From: Occultella gossypii
GTDB taxonomy: Bacteria > Actinomycetota > Actinomycetes > Actinomycetales > Beutenbergiaceae
Assembly (NCBI RefSeq): GCF_019947135.1
Contig: NZ_JAGSHT010000016.1
Coordinates: 186,001 to 250,000, forward strand
DNA: 64,000 nucleotides
Reading direction: 5' to 3'
Below the pieces are notes generated by a model. That model made no database searches. It saw only the letters and a list, made by a program, of their open reading frames with translations, and was not told the DNA's origin. Position numbers and translations under genes: made by a program. This document shows, piece by piece, positions 7,439-16,321 of this stretch (positions are counted from its first letter, which is position 1; each line of letters opens with the position of its first letter).

Positions 7439-9140
7439 GGCCCTCGACGTCGGCGATCGCCAGTCCCTGGGCCGCGAGCAGGTCCATGGACCCGACGGCG
7501 GCGTAGCGGGGCACCCAGCGTGGCTGGTACTTCGCGTTGAACCGCCACAGCGACTCGATCTGCATCCGGCTCGAGGCGCGGCGCAGGACGCTCCGGGCGA
7601 GCCTGCTCGTGGGTGCCTCACTGTCCCCGGCGACCACGCTGTGCAGGACCGCGAAGTTCAGTGCCACCGACGCACCGCCGCGTGCGGCGATGTGGCGGAT
7701 GGACTCGACCACCAGGAAGTCCATCACACCGTTCGGGATGCCCTCGGCCGGGCTCCGCCGCATGGTGTCCACGGACCACCCCGGCAGCCGAGGAGCGGGC
7801 ACCCACTGGATGAACGCCTGGATCCGGCCGGCATCATCTCGCGCGACCGCGAGCAACAGCCCGGTATCGGCCGGGTCGAACAGTCTGGAGAGCGTCATCG
7901 AGAACCCGTGCTCGGCCTCACCCTGCCGGCTACGGACCGCGACCTCGACCAGCTCGGCCCGCGTGCCGCCGTCGAGCGTGGCCGGGTCGAGGAACGCGAC
8001 CGTGAACCCGGCGGCGACCATACGCCGGTGCGCACGGCGCACACTCTTCAATGCGCTGTCGGTCAGGTCGAACGCGGCACAGTCCACGATCGCCTCGTCA
8101 CCGAGGTAGAACGCGCGCAGGCCGCTGGTCTCGTAGATGCTCAGCCACTCCTGCGACGCTCCGAGCACCGTGACGGACCAGCCGTGCCGCTCGGCGTGGG
8201 CGGTGAGCTCGGCCCAGACCTCGGCGCGCTCCTCCGGCGGCCCGATCGGGTCCGGCGAGACGACGCACACGCCGCCGCGGACCGCGTGCGCCACGACGCT
8301 GCGACCGGTGAAGAACCACTGCTTGTCGTCGCGCAACGCGAAGTAGTCCAGGCTGCCACCGCCGTAGCGGGTGACCACGGCACGGGCGCGTTCGCGTTCC
8401 TGCCGGTGGGCCTCACCCACCAGCGGCGCCGACGCCGCTGGAGAGAGCAGGAGCCACAGCACGCTGCCGAGCAGGCCAAGGCCGACGGCGGTCAGGATCG
8501 GGCCGGCGAAGGCGCCCATGAACGGGAGCGGGCTGTCGCTCCACCCGCCGAGGCGAAGCAGGACGGCCCGCGCCGACTCGTCGAGGTCGCTGGCATCGAG
8601 GGTGCCGAACCGGACGGCCAGCCCGAGGGAGATGGTGAGGGTGAGGACCACCCCGCCGATCCCGACCACCGCCGCCCGGGTGAGGGCGGCACGGCTCGCC
8701 AGCACGGGGAACGCCCGGTGGTTGAACGCGAGCCACACCGCGCCGCCCGCAGCGAGCGCGGCTTCCTCGACGTCCAGGCCCTTGGTCAGGTGCAGCACCA
8801 CGGAGGTCACGAGCAGTGCCTCGGCCGCGATCCAGCCGAGCCGGTGCCCGCGGCGCAGACCCCGCGCGGTCAGGAGCAAGGCGAACGAGACGAAGATGAG
8901 CGTGAGCGTCGCCGTCTCCGGCACGACGAGCGGGACGACCTCCAGCAGGATCCGGACCCGCCCGCGCAACGGGTCCGAAGCCGCCGAGAGCAGCCCGAGG
9001 ACCGCGAGCACGACCACCGCGTACGTGGCCGCGCGGCGGGAGCGATCGTGGCGCAGCCACTGGGACGCGCCGGCCTCGCGGGCCGGCCGACGCGATCTGG
9101 CGACCCGCACGGCGCCGGGCCGCCTCGCCTCCGGTGCCAT
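7386..9140 (-). CDS. DUF2156 membrane protein (phosphatidylglycerol lysyltransferase-like)
   Basis: 584 residues. Six or so membrane helices in the first 260 residues (LLSAASDPLRG region to the segment ending SVLWLLLSP), then a cytosolic DUF2156 domain (about 290-570) with the GNAT-like fold shared by MprF and LysX. Family members transfer an aminoacyl group from tRNA to phosphatidylglycerol or act on related lipids. There is no lysyl-tRNA synthetase domain, so the donor is uncertain. AGGGGA lies 8 nt before ATG 9140. Convergent with, and overlapping, a membrane esterase gene. Confidence 0.82.
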   Translation of the reverse strand: MAPEARRPGAVRVARSRRPAREAGASQWLRHDRSRRAATYAVVVLAVLGLLSAASDPLRGRVRILLEVVPLVVPETATLTLIFVSFALLLTARGLRRGHRLGWIAAEALLVTSVVLHLTKGLDVEEAALAAGGAVWLAFNHRAFPVLASRAALTRAAVVGIGGVVLTLTISLGLAVRFGTLDASDLDESARAVLLRLGGWSDSPLPFMGAFAGPILTAVGLGLLGSVLWLLLSPAASAPLVGEAHRQERERARAVVTRYGGGSLDYFALRDDKQWFFTGRSVVAHAVRGGVCVVSPDPIGPPEERAEVWAELTAHAERHGWSVTVLGASQEWLSIYETSGLRAFYLGDEAIVDCAAFDLTDSALKSVRRAHRRMVAAGFTVAFLDPATLDGGTRAELVEVAVRSRQGEAEHGFSMTLSRLFDPADTGLLLAVARDDAGRIQAFIQWVPAPRLPGWSVDTMRRSPAEGIPNGVMDFLVVESIRHIAARGGASVALNFAVLHSVVAGDSEAPTSRLARSVLRRASSRMQIESLWRFNAKYQPRWVPRYAAVGSMDLLAAQGLAIADVEGLTGLPVVGRFLSHPPPS

Positions 9141-9294
9141 GGCCGATTCCCCTGTGCCCCGGCGGTCAGTCGGGGATCAGGAGGCCAAGACGCTCAACGG
9201 TGCACGTCATGGCACGAATCTACGCGCCATGCTCACTCACCGTTCGACGATCCGGCACCGATGCGGTCCACTGGCGACGCCGACGCGCCGGCTC

Positions 9295-11622
9295 CTACTG
9301 CGCGTAGCACCGGACCTCGGCGACGGCGGCCGAGGGGTCGCCGTTCGTCGCGTGCACGACGAGCCGCAGCCGCGTCGCGTGCACCGGCTCGGGCAAGTCG
9401 TGCTGGCGGCGGCGGCTCGCGTTCTCGTCGATCGTCAGCACCCGGCGTAGGTCGCCATCGCCGTCCGCGACCTCGATCGAGTAGGACCTGGCGGCCTGCG
9501 GGTCGCGGTAGCCGGGCGGGTACCGGTCGTACTCGCGCAGCAGGCTGCCCGCGAAGGTCAGCTCGACCCGGCCGATCCGCTGCGGGGTGTCCCAGGCCAG
9601 CTCGAGCCACTGGTCCAGGACCTGCGCGGGGTCGGAGCGCCACAGGTTCGTCGAGGCGTGCGGCCGGGTGACCCCGGTGAGCACCTCGGACGCCGGGTAG
9701 GTGGACTGGGGCGGGTCGATCCGGTGCGACAGCGTGATTGCGTCCAGGTAGCGGCGCATCCGGCCCGAGCCGATCCGCACCCCGGAGAGGCATCCCGGCA
9801 CCACCGTGCCGGCGCGGTGCCAGGAGATCTGCGGGTCGGCGTCGAGGTCGAGCCGGACGTAGCGCACGTCGCCGGCCGCCCCCTCGGTGAGGTCCTCGGC
9901 CGGCAGGTCCACCTCCCAGGACACCCAGACGCGCTCCCCCGACGGCACCTCGAGGTCCGTCTTCGCCAGGACGGGTGCGTCGTCGATGCGGTAGTCCCAG
10001 ATGTGGTCCACGGCCCGCAGCCGCGCGGCGAGCGTGCGGGTCTCGGTGGAGGTGTTCGTCAGGCACACGGACACCTCCCGCAGGCCCGGTGCGCCGGGGC
10101 CCACCTCGACGGCGATCCATTGCCCGCGCACCTCGGCCAGGACGTCGTCGGTGCGCTTGGAGTGGTCGGCGAGCCCGCGGGTCACACCCACCGATTCCGG
10201 TCCGGCCCCGTAGGTGAGCGCCGTGGAGGAGGCACTGACCCGGGCCCGCCTGGCCAGGTCCTCGGCGTCGGTGTTGCGCACGCTCGGCAGGAACGCGCCG
10301 TCGCGCAGCAGTCGCTGCTGGATCACCTCGATCGAGCGGGTGGCGACCTCGTGCACGGGCACGCCGTCCCGGATCGCGACGGCGGCCGCGGTGCCGGCGG
10401 CCTGGCCCATGATCGCCGTCGTCGCCTGCACCCGGACGGAACCGAGCGCCACGTGCGTCGCGGAGACGTTGCGCCCGGCCATCAGCAGGTTCGGCACCTC
10501 GAGGGCGATCAGTGAGCGCAGCGGGACCCCGAACGGGCCGACGTAGGCGGCGACGGCGGCCGGTGCGGTGGTCTCGTGGCCTTCCGCGGCCGTCGGCTCG
10601 CTCGTGGCGGCGAGCAGTCCGCCGGGGGTGTGCAGGTCGATGTTCCAGCCGCCGTAGGCGATCTCGTCCTCGAACGGCTCGGACCGGGTCAGGTCGCCCT
10701 CGGTGAGCAGGTGCTGGCCCATGATCCGGCGGCTCTCCCGCTTGCCGGGCACCTGCCCGATCCAGTCCAGGGCGAAGGTGCGCGCCCGGTCACGGAGTTG
10801 CGGATCCTTGTTCTTGACCCAGTCCCAGACGCCGAGGGCGTGCCGGGTCAGCTCGTGCCGGATCGTCTCCGCGTCATGGATGGTGTGCCATGGCACCCCG
10901 ATCTCGATCCACCAGTAGCCGCCCTTGAGGGTCGACGGCTTGCGACCTCCCTTGTAGAAGAACGCGGCGTCGTCGTAGCTGACGGCCCACTCCGGGAGGG
11001 TGAAGTCCACCGGGTGACCGACGTCCTTGGTCTTGATGTGGATGGAGTTGCCCATCACGTCGTCCGAGGCCTCCAGCGGGGCGTGCGGCTCGTCGAACTC
11101 CGATCGCGCCTCGGTCCCCATCCGCCACGGGGCGCCGGCGAGCGCGGCGACCACGCCGTCGCCGGTGCAATCCACGAACACCTCGCCGCGGAAGGTCGTC
11201 TCGGTCTCGGCGCTGGCCGTGTAGCCCACGACGGCCTCGATGCGGCCGTCGTCGCCGACGCTCACCTCACGCACCGCGGTGTTGAGCCGCAGCTCGAGCC
11301 CGGGGGTCCGCTCGACCAGGTCGTACATGGTCAGGTCCCACACGCTGTTGGTGAAGCCGTTCTCGAAGATCTCCTCGTGGTTGAGCAGACGTTCCTGCTC
11401 GAGCAGGTCCCCGATGATCCCGGTCTCCCTGGCGTAGCCGTGGTAGTTCGCGGAGCCGCGCGGGACCACCCGCACCTCGGAGGAGCTGTTGCCGCCGAGG
11501 ACCGGACGGTCCTGGACGAGCACTGTCGAGAGGCCGAGCCGAGCAGCGGCGACAGCCGCGCTGACGCCGGCGAGCCCGCCGCCGCAGACGACGACCTGGA
11601 ACGTTTCCTGACGGGTGATCAC
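9295..11622 (-). CDS. FAD-dependent oxidoreductase (FAD_oxidored family) of sugar locus A
   Basis: 775 residues. N-terminal FAD-binding motif CGGGLAGVSAAVAAARLG (12-30), PVLGGNSSSEVR, and a second FAD contact VDCTGDGVVA (about 150); the flavin domain ends with VRVQATTAIMGQAAG near 410. The remaining 350 residues look like beta-rich accessory domains. Such proteins sit in plant-polysaccharide loci, where they probably oxidise a sugar or glycoside; the reaction is rarely known. GAGGAA lies 5 nt before a GTG start. Downstream of the ABC permease genes with a 43-bp gap, so likely the last gene of that operon. Confidence 0.82.
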   Translation of the reverse strand: MITRQETFQVVVCGGGLAGVSAAVAAARLGLSTVLVQDRPVLGGNSSSEVRVVPRGSANYHGYARETGIIGDLLEQERLLNHEEIFENGFTNSVWDLTMYDLVERTPGLELRLNTAVREVSVGDDGRIEAVVGYTASAETETTFRGEVFVDCTGDGVVAALAGAPWRMGTEARSEFDEPHAPLEASDDVMGNSIHIKTKDVGHPVDFTLPEWAVSYDDAAFFYKGGRKPSTLKGGYWWIEIGVPWHTIHDAETIRHELTRHALGVWDWVKNKDPQLRDRARTFALDWIGQVPGKRESRRIMGQHLLTEGDLTRSEPFEDEIAYGGWNIDLHTPGGLLAATSEPTAAEGHETTAPAAVAAYVGPFGVPLRSLIALEVPNLLMAGRNVSATHVALGSVRVQATTAIMGQAAGTAAAVAIRDGVPVHEVATRSIEVIQQRLLRDGAFLPSVRNTDAEDLARRARVSASSTALTYGAGPESVGVTRGLADHSKRTDDVLAEVRGQWIAVEVGPGAPGLREVSVCLTNTSTETRTLAARLRAVDHIWDYRIDDAPVLAKTDLEVPSGERVWVSWEVDLPAEDLTEGAAGDVRYVRLDLDADPQISWHRAGTVVPGCLSGVRIGSGRMRRYLDAITLSHRIDPPQSTYPASEVLTGVTRPHASTNLWRSDPAQVLDQWLELAWDTPQRIGRVELTFAGSLLREYDRYPPGYRDPQAARSYSIEVADGDGDLRRVLTIDENASRRRQHDLPEPVHATRLRLVVHATNGDPSAAVAEVRCYAQ

Positions 11623-11665
11623 GTGGATTCCTCAACTGAAGTGGTGGTGGAAGGGCGGACCGGGT

Positions 11666-12583
11666 TCATCCCTTGAGCCCGGTCGTGGCGATGCCCTGGA
11701 TGAGCTTGCGTTGGAAGAGCAGGAAGGTGATGAACACCGGCAGCAGGGACACCAGCGACATCGCGAAGAGCTGACCGTAGGAGGAGTTCCCCATCGCGTT
11801 GACGAACATGCGCAGCCCGAGCGGCACCGGGTAGTCGTTGAGGTCGCTGAGGTAGATCAGCGGCCCGAGGAAGTCCTCGTAGGTCCAGATGAAGGTGAAC
11901 ACTGCCGTCGTGGCCAGAGCGGGCACTGTGAGCGGGAGCATCACCGAGCGGAACGTGCGCCAGCGCCCGGCGCCGTCGATCTCCGCGGCCTCGTCGAGCT
12001 CACGAGGGATGCCCCGCATGAACTGGACCAGGAGGAAGATGAAGAACGCGTCCGTGGCGAGGAACTTCGGCACGATGAGCGGCAGATACGTACCCACCCA
12101 GTCGATCGCGGAGAACAGCGCGTACTGCGGGATCAGGGTGACGTGCCCGGGCAGCATCATCGTGCCGAGCATGACCGTGAACCACAGCCCCTTCAGCGGG
12201 AACCGCAGCCGGGCGAAGGCGTACGCCGCCAGGGTGCAGGCGATCAGGTTCCCGAGCACGGCACCGACGCAGATGACGAACGAGTTCAGCATGAACTGCC
12301 CGAATCCCGGCGGGTTCGCGACCCAGCCCGCGGGAAAGTTCGAGAGGTCGATGCCGCTCGGGACCACCGAGGGGCTCGAGAAGATCTCGGTCTCCGGCAC
12401 CACCGAGCTGCGCGCCATCCACAGCAGCGGGTAGATGGAGACGACGCAGATCAGCACCATCAGCCCGTGCCAGGCGATCGTCCGCAACGGCGTCGAGCGC
12501 TTCGTCGGGGGTTTGCTCGGGCGTGCCCGCGCGGCCCTGGCACGCTGAGGGTCCGCCCTGCGGAGCGCGGCCGGCGCCGTCAC
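11666..12583 (-). CDS. Sugar ABC transporter permease, MalG type (locus A)
   Basis: 305 residues, six membrane helices. The cytoplasmic EAA loop that docks the ATPase is visible (DEAAEIDGAGRWRTFRSVML). The GTG start overlaps the TGA stop of the upstream permease as GTGA, which indicates translational coupling and rules out the longer upstream start. Works with the permease at 12580-13596 and the binding protein at 13568-14860. No ATP-binding subunit is encoded in the locus. Confidence 0.92.
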   Translation of the reverse strand: MTAPAALRRADPQRARAARARPSKPPTKRSTPLRTIAWHGLMVLICVVSIYPLLWMARSSVVPETEIFSSPSVVPSGIDLSNFPAGWVANPPGFGQFMLNSFVICVGAVLGNLIACTLAAYAFARLRFPLKGLWFTVMLGTMMLPGHVTLIPQYALFSAIDWVGTYLPLIVPKFLATDAFFIFLLVQFMRGIPRELDEAAEIDGAGRWRTFRSVMLPLTVPALATTAVFTFIWTYEDFLGPLIYLSDLNDYPVPLGLRMFVNAMGNSSYGQLFAMSLVSLLPVFITFLLFQRKLIQGIATTGLKG

Positions 12584-13596
12584 GACTGGTCCCCGTAGAA
12601 CACCCAGCGACGGGCACCGAGGAAGTTGACGGCGGTGAACACCGCGATGATCGCGACGAGCACCCACGCCATGGCCGAGGCGTAGCCCATCTCGAACTCG
12701 CTGAACCCCTTGATGTAGAGGTAGAGCGTGTAGAAGAGGGTCGAGTCCACCGGGCCTCCCGTGCCGTTCGAGATGATGTATGACGGCGTGAACGCCTGGA
12801 AGGCGACGATCGTCTGCATGATCACGTTGAAGAACACCAGCGGCGTGAGCAGCGGCAGGACCACGGAGAAGAAGCGCCGCACCGCACCGGCACCGTCGAC
12901 GGTGGCCGCCTCCAGCACCTCCTGCGGGATCTGGCGCAGGCCGGCGAGGAAGATCACCATCGGTGAGCCGAACTGCCAGACCGCCAGCACGATGATCGTC
13001 AGCAGCGAGGTGTCGGGCGAGGAGATCCAGCTCGGCCCGTCGATGCCGACGAGCGCGAGGATCTGGTTCACCGCCCCCTCACCGCCGAAGAGCTGGCGCC
13101 ACAGCACCGCGATGGCGACGCTCCCGCCGAGCAGCGAGGGCAGGTAGAGCACCGCGCGGTAGAAGGACATCCCGCGCACCGCGCGGTTCATCAGCAGCGC
13201 CAGTCCGAGCGCGACGGCCAGCCGCAGCGGCACCGAGGCCAGCACGTAGGTGAACGTGACCCGTAGCGACTGGAGGTAGCGCGGGTCGTCGGTGAACATC
13301 GTGCGGTAGTTGTCCAGGCCGACCCAGACCGGGTCGTGGAACAGGTCGTACTCGGTGAAGGACAGGTACGCCGAGACGATCATCGGGCCGAGCACGAGGC
13401 CGACCAGGCCGACGAACCACGGCAGTAGGAAGAGGTAGCCGGCCCGGGCCTCACCGCGCTGCCGCGGCGAGCGCCGGGGCTTGGGTGCGCGGCCACGAGC
13501 CGCGCCCCCGGACAGCGCCCCACCGCTCGGCCGCACCGGCGCCGCGGACCTGGCAGCCGCCGTCGTCTCAGCCTTCAGCGTCTGCGAAGAACGCAT
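12580..13596 (-). CDS. Sugar ABC transporter permease, MalF type (locus A)
   Basis: About 338 residues. A 40-residue basic, Pro/Ala-rich N-terminus is followed by six helices (first: GYLFLLPWFVGLVGLVLGPM). EAA loop LEAATVDGAGAVRRFFSVVL. GAGG lies 6 nt before ATG 13596, so the gene starts inside the 3' end of the binding-protein gene; ATG 13608 is an alternative. Very similar in its C-terminal third (GGPVDSTLFYTLYLYIKGF) to the permease at 28476-29384, so loci A and B share a transporter ancestor. Confidence 0.9.
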   Translation of the reverse strand: MRSSQTLKAETTAAARSAAPVRPSGGALSGGAARGRAPKPRRSPRQRGEARAGYLFLLPWFVGLVGLVLGPMIVSAYLSFTEYDLFHDPVWVGLDNYRTMFTDDPRYLQSLRVTFTYVLASVPLRLAVALGLALLMNRAVRGMSFYRAVLYLPSLLGGSVAIAVLWRQLFGGEGAVNQILALVGIDGPSWISSPDTSLLTIIVLAVWQFGSPMVIFLAGLRQIPQEVLEAATVDGAGAVRRFFSVVLPLLTPLVFFNVIMQTIVAFQAFTPSYIISNGTGGPVDSTLFYTLYLYIKGFSEFEMGYASAMAWVLVAIIAVFTAVNFLGARRWVFYGDQS

Positions 13597-14860
13597 CCAC
13601 GGCCTCATCGATCGTCATCTCTCCGAACGCCACCGACTCGTCGAGCTGGTCGAAGAGGGTGCGCGAGGTTGCGAAGCCATCGGGCCACAGCCGGTTCAGC
13701 GGACGCGAGTTGTCCGCGACGAGGTCCATGTACTCGACCGCCGGGCGCTCCTCGTCACTGACCAGGTCCACCAGCTGCTCGCGGGCGGCCGCCGTGGGCG
13801 GGACGCCCAGGGAGACGCCGAGCGTCTCGATCGCCTCGGGGTCGTTGACCAGGTGGTCGATCAGATCGGCGGACCCCTGCGGGTTCTCCGACCATGCGGA
13901 GATCGACCAGAGGCTGGCCGCGTTGATCCAGAGGCTGGGGTTCTCGGAGTTGTACGGCGGCAGGCCGATGTCGAGCGCCGCGTCGGTCACCGACTGGACC
14001 GCGACATAGTCCTGGGTCCAGGCGAACGTGGCTGCGGCGCGGCCGCTCGCCAACGGGCTGCCGGGCAGATTGCCGCTGGCCTCCGCGGTGGCTTCCGCCG
14101 GCGGGACGGCGCCGCTCTCACGCATGTCGGCCCACAGCTGGAACCAGGCACGCAGATCGTCCGGGGTGGCGTTGATCGAACCGTCGTCGGCGTAGAACTC
14201 ACGCCCGCTGTCACGGACGTACAGGATGAACAGGATCATGTCGCCGCCGCCGTCCTGAATGCCCCAGGTCTCGCCGCCGCTGGCGGTGTGGACCTCGTTG
14301 GCGAACGTGCTCAGGTCGTCCCAGGTCCACTCACCCTCCGGAGCGGCGACGCCGAGTTCGGCGAGGAGGTCGGAGTTCGTGACGAAGCCCATCGCATTGG
14401 TCGCGGCGACCACGCCGAAGGTCTCGTCGCCGACCGCGCCGAAGTCGCGGATGCCCTCATCGAGGCCGCTCAGGTCGAGGTCGACCTCGGAGAGGTCGAG
14501 CAGCGCGTCGCGTCCGGCGTAGGTGGGCAGCTGGCTGGCCGCCTGCATGACGACGTCGGGAATGTCCCGGCCCGCCACCTGGGTGGCGAGCTTGTCCCAG
14601 TACCCGTCCCAGGGCTGCGCCTCGATGGAGACGTCCGGGCCACCTGCCTCGGTGAACGCGGTGATGGCCGCGTCGAGTGCCTGGTTCTGGTTGTCCTCTC
14701 CCCACCAGGCGGCGCGGATCGGGGCTGACGGATCGGCTGGCTCCCCGCCACCGTCGTCGGATCCTCCGCCCACGCCGCACGCGGCGAGCGTGAGAGCGGC
14801 GCAGGTGGCGAGGACTGTCATCTGGGCGTGGCGGCGGTGCGTGCGCCGAGTGGATTTCAC
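13568..14860 (-). CDS. Sugar ABC transporter substrate-binding lipoprotein (locus A)
   Basis: 430 residues. Basic n-region, hydrophobic core and lipobox LTLAAC direct lipid anchoring; the mature part is a family 1 extracellular solute-binding protein (ITAFTEAGG, PDVVMQA, WTWDDLSTFANEV). AGGAGA is 4 nt before GTG 14860; longer upstream starts have no signal peptide in phase. First gene of the operon ending with the FAD enzyme at 9295, and divergent from the LacI-XRE regulator at 15004. The bound glycoside is not deducible. Confidence 0.9.
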   Translation of the reverse strand: MKSTRRTHRRHAQMTVLATCAALTLAACGVGGGSDDGGGEPADPSAPIRAAWWGEDNQNQALDAAITAFTEAGGPDVSIEAQPWDGYWDKLATQVAGRDIPDVVMQAASQLPTYAGRDALLDLSEVDLDLSGLDEGIRDFGAVGDETFGVVAATNAMGFVTNSDLLAELGVAAPEGEWTWDDLSTFANEVHTASGGETWGIQDGGGDMILFILYVRDSGREFYADDGSINATPDDLRAWFQLWADMRESGAVPPAEATAEASGNLPGSPLASGRAAATFAWTQDYVAVQSVTDAALDIGLPPYNSENPSLWINAASLWSISAWSENPQGSADLIDHLVNDPEAIETLGVSLGVPPTAAAREQLVDLVSDEERPAVEYMDLVADNSRPLNRLWPDGFATSRTLFDQLDESVAFGEMTIDEAVDAFFADAEG

Positions 14861-15003
14861 GGGTTCTCCTAGAGGCCTGGCTGCGGTGACAAGCAGTACA
14901 ACGTTAGACGAGTGTGGCATGAGCATGGATGACGCTGTCAAGCCAGCATTTGCTCCGCGAAGAGGGCTCAGAACCAGCATTTCGACCCGATAGAGTCTGC
15001 GGC
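14861..15003. promoter_or_regulatory. Divergent promoter region of sugar locus A
   Basis: 143 bp between the binding-protein and LacI-XRE genes must hold both promoters. Two short palindromes are visible: AACGTT at 14900-14905, the central core usual for LacI operators, and TGAC-GCT-GTCA at 14930-14940. Neither is long, so operator assignment is tentative. Confidence 0.4.
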
Positions 15004-16302
15004 ATGTCAGATCCGACATATTCACAGTCACGACGGTCCAGCGCGCGGTCCGTCGGCATCAAGGATGTCGCCGCCGCGGCCGGCGTCTCGTGGAAGACGG
15101 TCACGAACGTCATCCACGGCAGACCGAACGTCGGGCCGGCGACGAGGCGCCGCGTCGAGCAGGCCATCGAGGACCTGGGCTACCGCGCGAACCTGGCCGG
15201 GCGTCAGCTCCGGCACGGCCGTACCGGTCTGCTCGCGGTCTCCGTTCCCGACCTCGCCACGCCGTACTTCGCGGACCTCGCCCGATCGATCGTGCAGCGC
15301 GCCCGGGAGGACGACTACACGGTGCTCATCGACGAGACCGGGCACTCCGTCGTACGCGAGACGGCGGCGGCCCGAGGCTATGCGGTCCGCTTCACCGACG
15401 GCGTCATGCTGAGTCCCTCGCGCCTGACCGGCGTCGAGGTCGCCGCCCTGCGCAGTGACACACCGGTGCTGCTGCTCGGCGAGCAGCCCGAGTCGGGCGG
15501 CCTGGACCACGTCAGCATCGACAACGGCGCCTCGGCCCGGGAGGCCACGCGGCACATGCTCATGCTGGGCAGACGGCGGCTCGCCTTCCTCGGCGCCGAG
15601 ATCGGCCCCAACCATCGGCGCGCTTCGTCGCTGCGCATCGCGGGCATCGAGCAGGCGCGAGCCGCCGAGCGGGACCGGCCCGAGCTCACGCTCATCGAGA
15701 CCAGTGAGTTCAGCCGGTCCGAAGGCTTCGCGCGCACGCGGATGGCGTTCGAATCGGATGCCCGGCCCGACGCACTGCTCTGCGCCACCGACCTGCTTGC
15801 CGTGGGGGCGTTGCACGCACTCGCCTCCCTCGGGCTGCGGGTGCCCGACGACGTCGCGGTTCTCGGCTGGGACAACGCGCCGGAGGGCGAGTACTCCTGG
15901 CCGCCGCTGACCACGATCGCCCCGGATATGGCCGACTTCGCCACCCAGGCCCTGAAGCTGCTCATCGCTCGGATCGCCGAGCCGGAGGCGCCACCGCGTC
16001 GAGCCGTGGTGCAGCACCGCCTGGTCGTGCGATCGAGCACGCTCGGCACGGCGGCGGCGTTCAATCCGGCCGTGCCATACCAGATCAGATATGAAGAGCC
16101 GAGCCCGGCCACGTTGATCCGCGACGCGCGGATACGGGCCGGCATGACCCAGGCGGCGCTGGCCAAGGCCGCCGGCACCTCCCAGGCGATGATCGCGCGG
16201 TACGAGGCGGAGACGGTGAGCCCGACCGTCCCGTCGTTGCGCCGGATCCTGCGCGCGCTCGGCACCGACCTGCACCTGGACGTCACCCCGACGCCGGAGT
16301 GA
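15004..16302 (+). CDS. LacI-family regulator with additional C-terminal XRE domain
   Basis: 432 residues. LacI helix-turn-helix at about 18-65 (GIKDVAAAAGVSWKTVTNVI), periplasmic-binding-protein-like sensor domain at about 75-345 (DLLAVGALHALASLGLRVPD), then after a linker a complete Cro/cI-type helix-turn-helix at about 370-425 (GMTQAALAKAAGTSQAMIAR ... LRRILRALG). A normal LacI repressor stops near residue 340. The fused second DNA-binding domain is unusual. Divergent from the locus A binding protein, so it probably controls that importer and itself. Start at ATG 15004; the ribosome binding site is weak. Confidence 0.9.
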   Translation: MSDPTYSQSRRSSARSVGIKDVAAAAGVSWKTVTNVIHGRPNVGPATRRRVEQAIEDLGYRANLAGRQLRHGRTGLLAVSVPDLATPYFADLARSIVQRAREDDYTVLIDETGHSVVRETAAARGYAVRFTDGVMLSPSRLTGVEVAALRSDTPVLLLGEQPESGGLDHVSIDNGASAREATRHMLMLGRRRLAFLGAEIGPNHRRASSLRIAGIEQARAAERDRPELTLIETSEFSRSEGFARTRMAFESDARPDALLCATDLLAVGALHALASLGLRVPDDVAVLGWDNAPEGEYSWPPLTTIAPDMADFATQALKLLIARIAEPEAPPRRAVVQHRLVVRSSTLGTAAAFNPAVPYQIRYEEPSPATLIRDARIRAGMTQAALAKAAGTSQAMIARYEAETVSPTVPSLRRILRALGTDLHLDVTPTPE

Positions 16303-16321
16303 CTCATGCCCGGCAGTGCCG

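Noticed and set aside
14900-14940. Firm LacI-XRE operator in the locus A promoter
   Set aside because: AACGTT and TGACGCTGTCA are too short to distinguish from chance, so they are only mentioned as candidates.
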